NCBI GenBank assembly: GCA_965200435.1
Contig: OZ241337.1
Location: 372,001-436,000, forward strand
DNA: 64,000 nt
Reading direction: 5' to 3'
From: Bin75 sp965200435
GTDB lineage: Bacteria; Nitrospirota; Nitrospiria; Nitrospirales; UBA8639
Position numbers and translations under genes: made by a program. Position 1 is the first letter of the stretch. Each line of letters opens with the position of its first letter. Shown here in pieces: positions 62,298-64,000 of this stretch. The notes under the pieces were generated by a model. It saw only the letters and a program-made list of their open reading frames with translations. It was not told where the DNA came from and did no database searches.

Positions 62298-62792
62298 TTA
62301 CTTCAAAATCAGAAGCTTGGAGCCAAGATGCGCAGCATGAAGCTGACATTTGACCTTTAAGCTACCAGGAGCAGTGACGTAGGTCAGGTCACTCATGGGA
62401 ACGCCGATATACTTCGTTTCCCCAGGCTTCAACGTAATCTTGACCTGCAACGAAGTAGGGCCGGCAAAGGCCGAATCTGCAGAAAGATTGAATCCATGTT
62501 CACCATCCAGGGCATTGGTGACTTTAATCAGGACAGGCTGGCCTCTCCGACCACCTGTTCCTTGGTTTCTCAGATCGAGAATCGAGGTTCCGGGATACCA
62601 GGCTTTTTTCCCGCCGATCATCAAGGCAGTGTATTCCAGATCGACGTCGAGACTTGTAAAGGGTTGACCGACGACGGACCCGGTTTCAAGATCGCCGATC
62701 ATAGCTCCACCGGACTGCAAAGCAAGGGCGACTGAAGAACCGGCTGCCACCAGAATGAGACTGAAAAGGACGGATAGAAGCACCTTGTGCAT
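62298..62792 (-). CDS. small secreted protein with cupredoxin-like C-terminus
   Basis: A 164-residue protein with a signal peptide (to about 26). The beta-rich mature part ends KVKCQLHAAHLGSKLLILK, a Cys-x2-His-x2-His set placed as in single-copper cupredoxins, but with His where Met is usual. GGAGG before the ATG; promoter-like TTGCGT-17-TATAAG at 62913-62941. Could be another copper carrier; not assigned to a family. Confidence 0.6.
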   Translation of the reverse strand: MHKVLLSVLFSLILVAAGSSVALALQSGGAMIGDLETGSVVGQPFTSLDVDLEYTALMIGGKKAWYPGTSILDLRNQGTGGRRGQPVLIKVTNALDGEHGFNLSADSAFAGPTSLQVKITLKPGETKYIGVPMSDLTYVTAPGSLKVKCQLHAAHLGSKLLILK

Positions 62793-62912
62793 TGCCTACC
62801 TCCTCACTAGAAAAATAACGTTAATAAAAAGTGCCGCTCAAAAACCTCAAGACCACTCACGTTTTCCAAAAAGCCTACTTGTCTACACCACATTCTTGCG
62901 AAGTGAATGCGA

Positions 62913-62941
62913 CTTATAGCATATGCCGCCATAGGACGCAA
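62913..62941 (-). promoter_or_regulatory. putative sigma-70 promoter
   Basis: Minus strand TTGCGT (62941-62936), 17 bp, TATAAG (62918-62913), about 115 nt before the ATG at 62792. Confidence 0.4.
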
Positions 62942-63715
62942 GGCTGTTTTTTGACGTAAAGTTTGAGGTGAACCTTGAGCGAAATATACCAGAATAAACG
63001 AGGCAAGGAAATAAACCGAACCAGCCCCCTGGTCGCTCTTGACGCCTTTCTGACTTGCTGGAGCCCAAAAACCTGTTTGCAGGGGTAAAAACGACTGAGA
63101 AACGCCCATTGCTGGAGAGCCCTCCATGGCACTCGTTTTTATCCGTTTTTGCCTGCCTTGGGCGTCGTTGCAGCCGCATCCTTACCTTTGCGGACCCTCT
63201 CTTCATTCTCTCAACAAATGACTGAACATTTGCAACCGGCCAGATATTCCCAAATCTTATTACGCATTGAGCGAAGAAATGTCGGCGAAGCGAGCGGACC
63301 GTGACCTTTGGCTCGCGAAAGCGCTGGGAGGCAGATTTATGCACCGCAAAATCTCACCAGCCATGGTGCATATCACCGGGTACGACAATAGTGGGGATTT
63401 CATCGGACCAGTGTGAAGGTCAATACGAGAATGAAAGTCCTTTCTCACCACACTACGCGGGAATTGCGGCAAATGTTTTGGCAGAAGCCGTTGACGAAAT
63501 GGATCTGGGCGTTCAGATCCCCCATGAAACTTTCGAATAATGGAGTCATCTCAGTCGATGGATACACAAGCCGATGCCGTAGCAAAAAAACTTGATGTTC
63601 GTGACGCCGTCGTGGGCCTCCCGGATGCGGCGTCAGGGGGATAAGGTACCGGCCAGGTGTTAAACTGAGAATGGAGCAAGGCACAACCATGGCTTAACAA
63701 GACGAGGCAATCGAG
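62942..63715. other. non-coding or degenerate stretch
   Basis: No convincing gene. An open frame at 63301-63540 (plus) has no ribosome site and no recognised family; a fragment of the dispersed repeat lies at about 63213-63236. Probably intergenic debris. Confidence 0.4.
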
Positions 63716-63886
63716 ATGACAAACTGGGACACATGCCAAGCTGTCGAGCGGACACCGGGAAAAGTCAGCAGCGCGTGGGTTTTCGCGGGAACACAGATTC
63801 CTCTGTACACACTGTACGAAAACCTCGCCAGCGATGCCACGATCGACGAATTCGAGGTGATCGAAGTACCGATTCGGACTGAATGA
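63716..63886 (+). pseudogene. DUF433-type antitoxin remnant
   Basis: A 56-codon frame reads CQAVERTPGKVSSAWVFAGTQIPLYTLYENLASDATIDEF (in part), the front half of a DUF433 protein (normally about 75-80 residues, often an antitoxin next to a DUF5615 toxin). After TIDEF the expected continuation is lost and the frame stops early. No toxin partner remains downstream. Probably a decayed module. Confidence 0.55.
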
Positions 63887-64000
63887 CTTGACCACCGGCA
63901 CCACTGGACACGACCTTGAACGCCTGATCTGCATGGCACTGGTTATGCATCCCCGCGGCCCTTGCATAGTCGGGACGCATTGGATCGGTGTATCGGCACA

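Noticed and set aside
63301..63540. 79-codon plus-strand frame
   Set aside because: No ribosome site, no recognisable domain, and flanked by repeat and remnant DNA.

Overview
The window looks like chromosome from a nitrite-oxidising Nitrospira (phylum Nitrospirota). The best evidence is a full-length gamma-subunit-type protein of periplasmic nitrite oxidoreductase (NxrC, 11134-12087). Next to it are a TorD/NarJ-type molybdoenzyme chaperone and a four-cluster ferredoxin with a Tat-like N-terminus. Further evidence is two paralogous bd-like oxidase proteins (33824-35788 and 39284-41134) embedded in cytochrome c genes, and a molybdenum-cofactor nucleotidyltransferase (mobA). No nxrA/nxrB catalytic subunit, no rRNA or tRNA and no CRISPR array was seen. 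Sublineage cannot be decided from this window.

Layout. 1-1257: 3' part of ilvD. 1380-10843: a tight nine-gene minus-strand run (radical SAM protein, membrane protein, TPR protein, TatA, NHL propeller, NxrC-like heme b protein, PDZ protein, two pentaheme cytochromes) with a promoter at about 10.95 kb and a strong terminator at 1.3 kb. 11134-15175: NXR-type block (nxrC, TorD chaperone, ferredoxin, HExxH protein). 15375-21107: WD40 protein, then a sigma-54-type response regulator and a multi-PAS histidine kinase. 21631-27613: housekeeping genes secF, secD, yajC, tgt, argS. 27687-28773: first copy of an IS481-family element. 28871-29488: mobA. 29572-36164: first bd-like oxidase cluster with three cytochrome/heme proteins and two very short single-membrane-span proteins; a third such peptide is divergent at 36269-36373. 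36370-39287: two FGE-sulfatase-fold proteins and two accessory proteins. 39284-44508: second bd-like oxidase cluster with assembly-like genes. 44675-45469 and 50833-57947: copper-flavoured periplasmic proteins, namely three CxxHxxM proteins and a 1,710-residue multicopper protein with a nested LysM domain. 46062-46700: broken vapBC module. 58077-59162: second IS481 copy. 59223-64000: dat, a MITE-like element, small redox and inhibitor-type proteins, dispersed repeats and gene debris.

How it fits together. Most non-housekeeping genes serve periplasmic electron transfer: heme b gamma-type subunits (three versions), multiheme and monoheme cytochromes c, bd-like membrane oxidases, and copper proteins, with maturation factors alongside (TorD, MobA, TatA, Sec, DUF420, thioredoxin-fold). 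The three copper-type genes and the multicopper gene form two transcription units with recognisable sigma-70 promoters. IS481-family ends sit exactly 5 bp beyond the -35 hexamer of both promoters. Single-base and catalytic-residue lesions in the IS copies and in vapC suggest that mobile and accessory DNA here is decaying.
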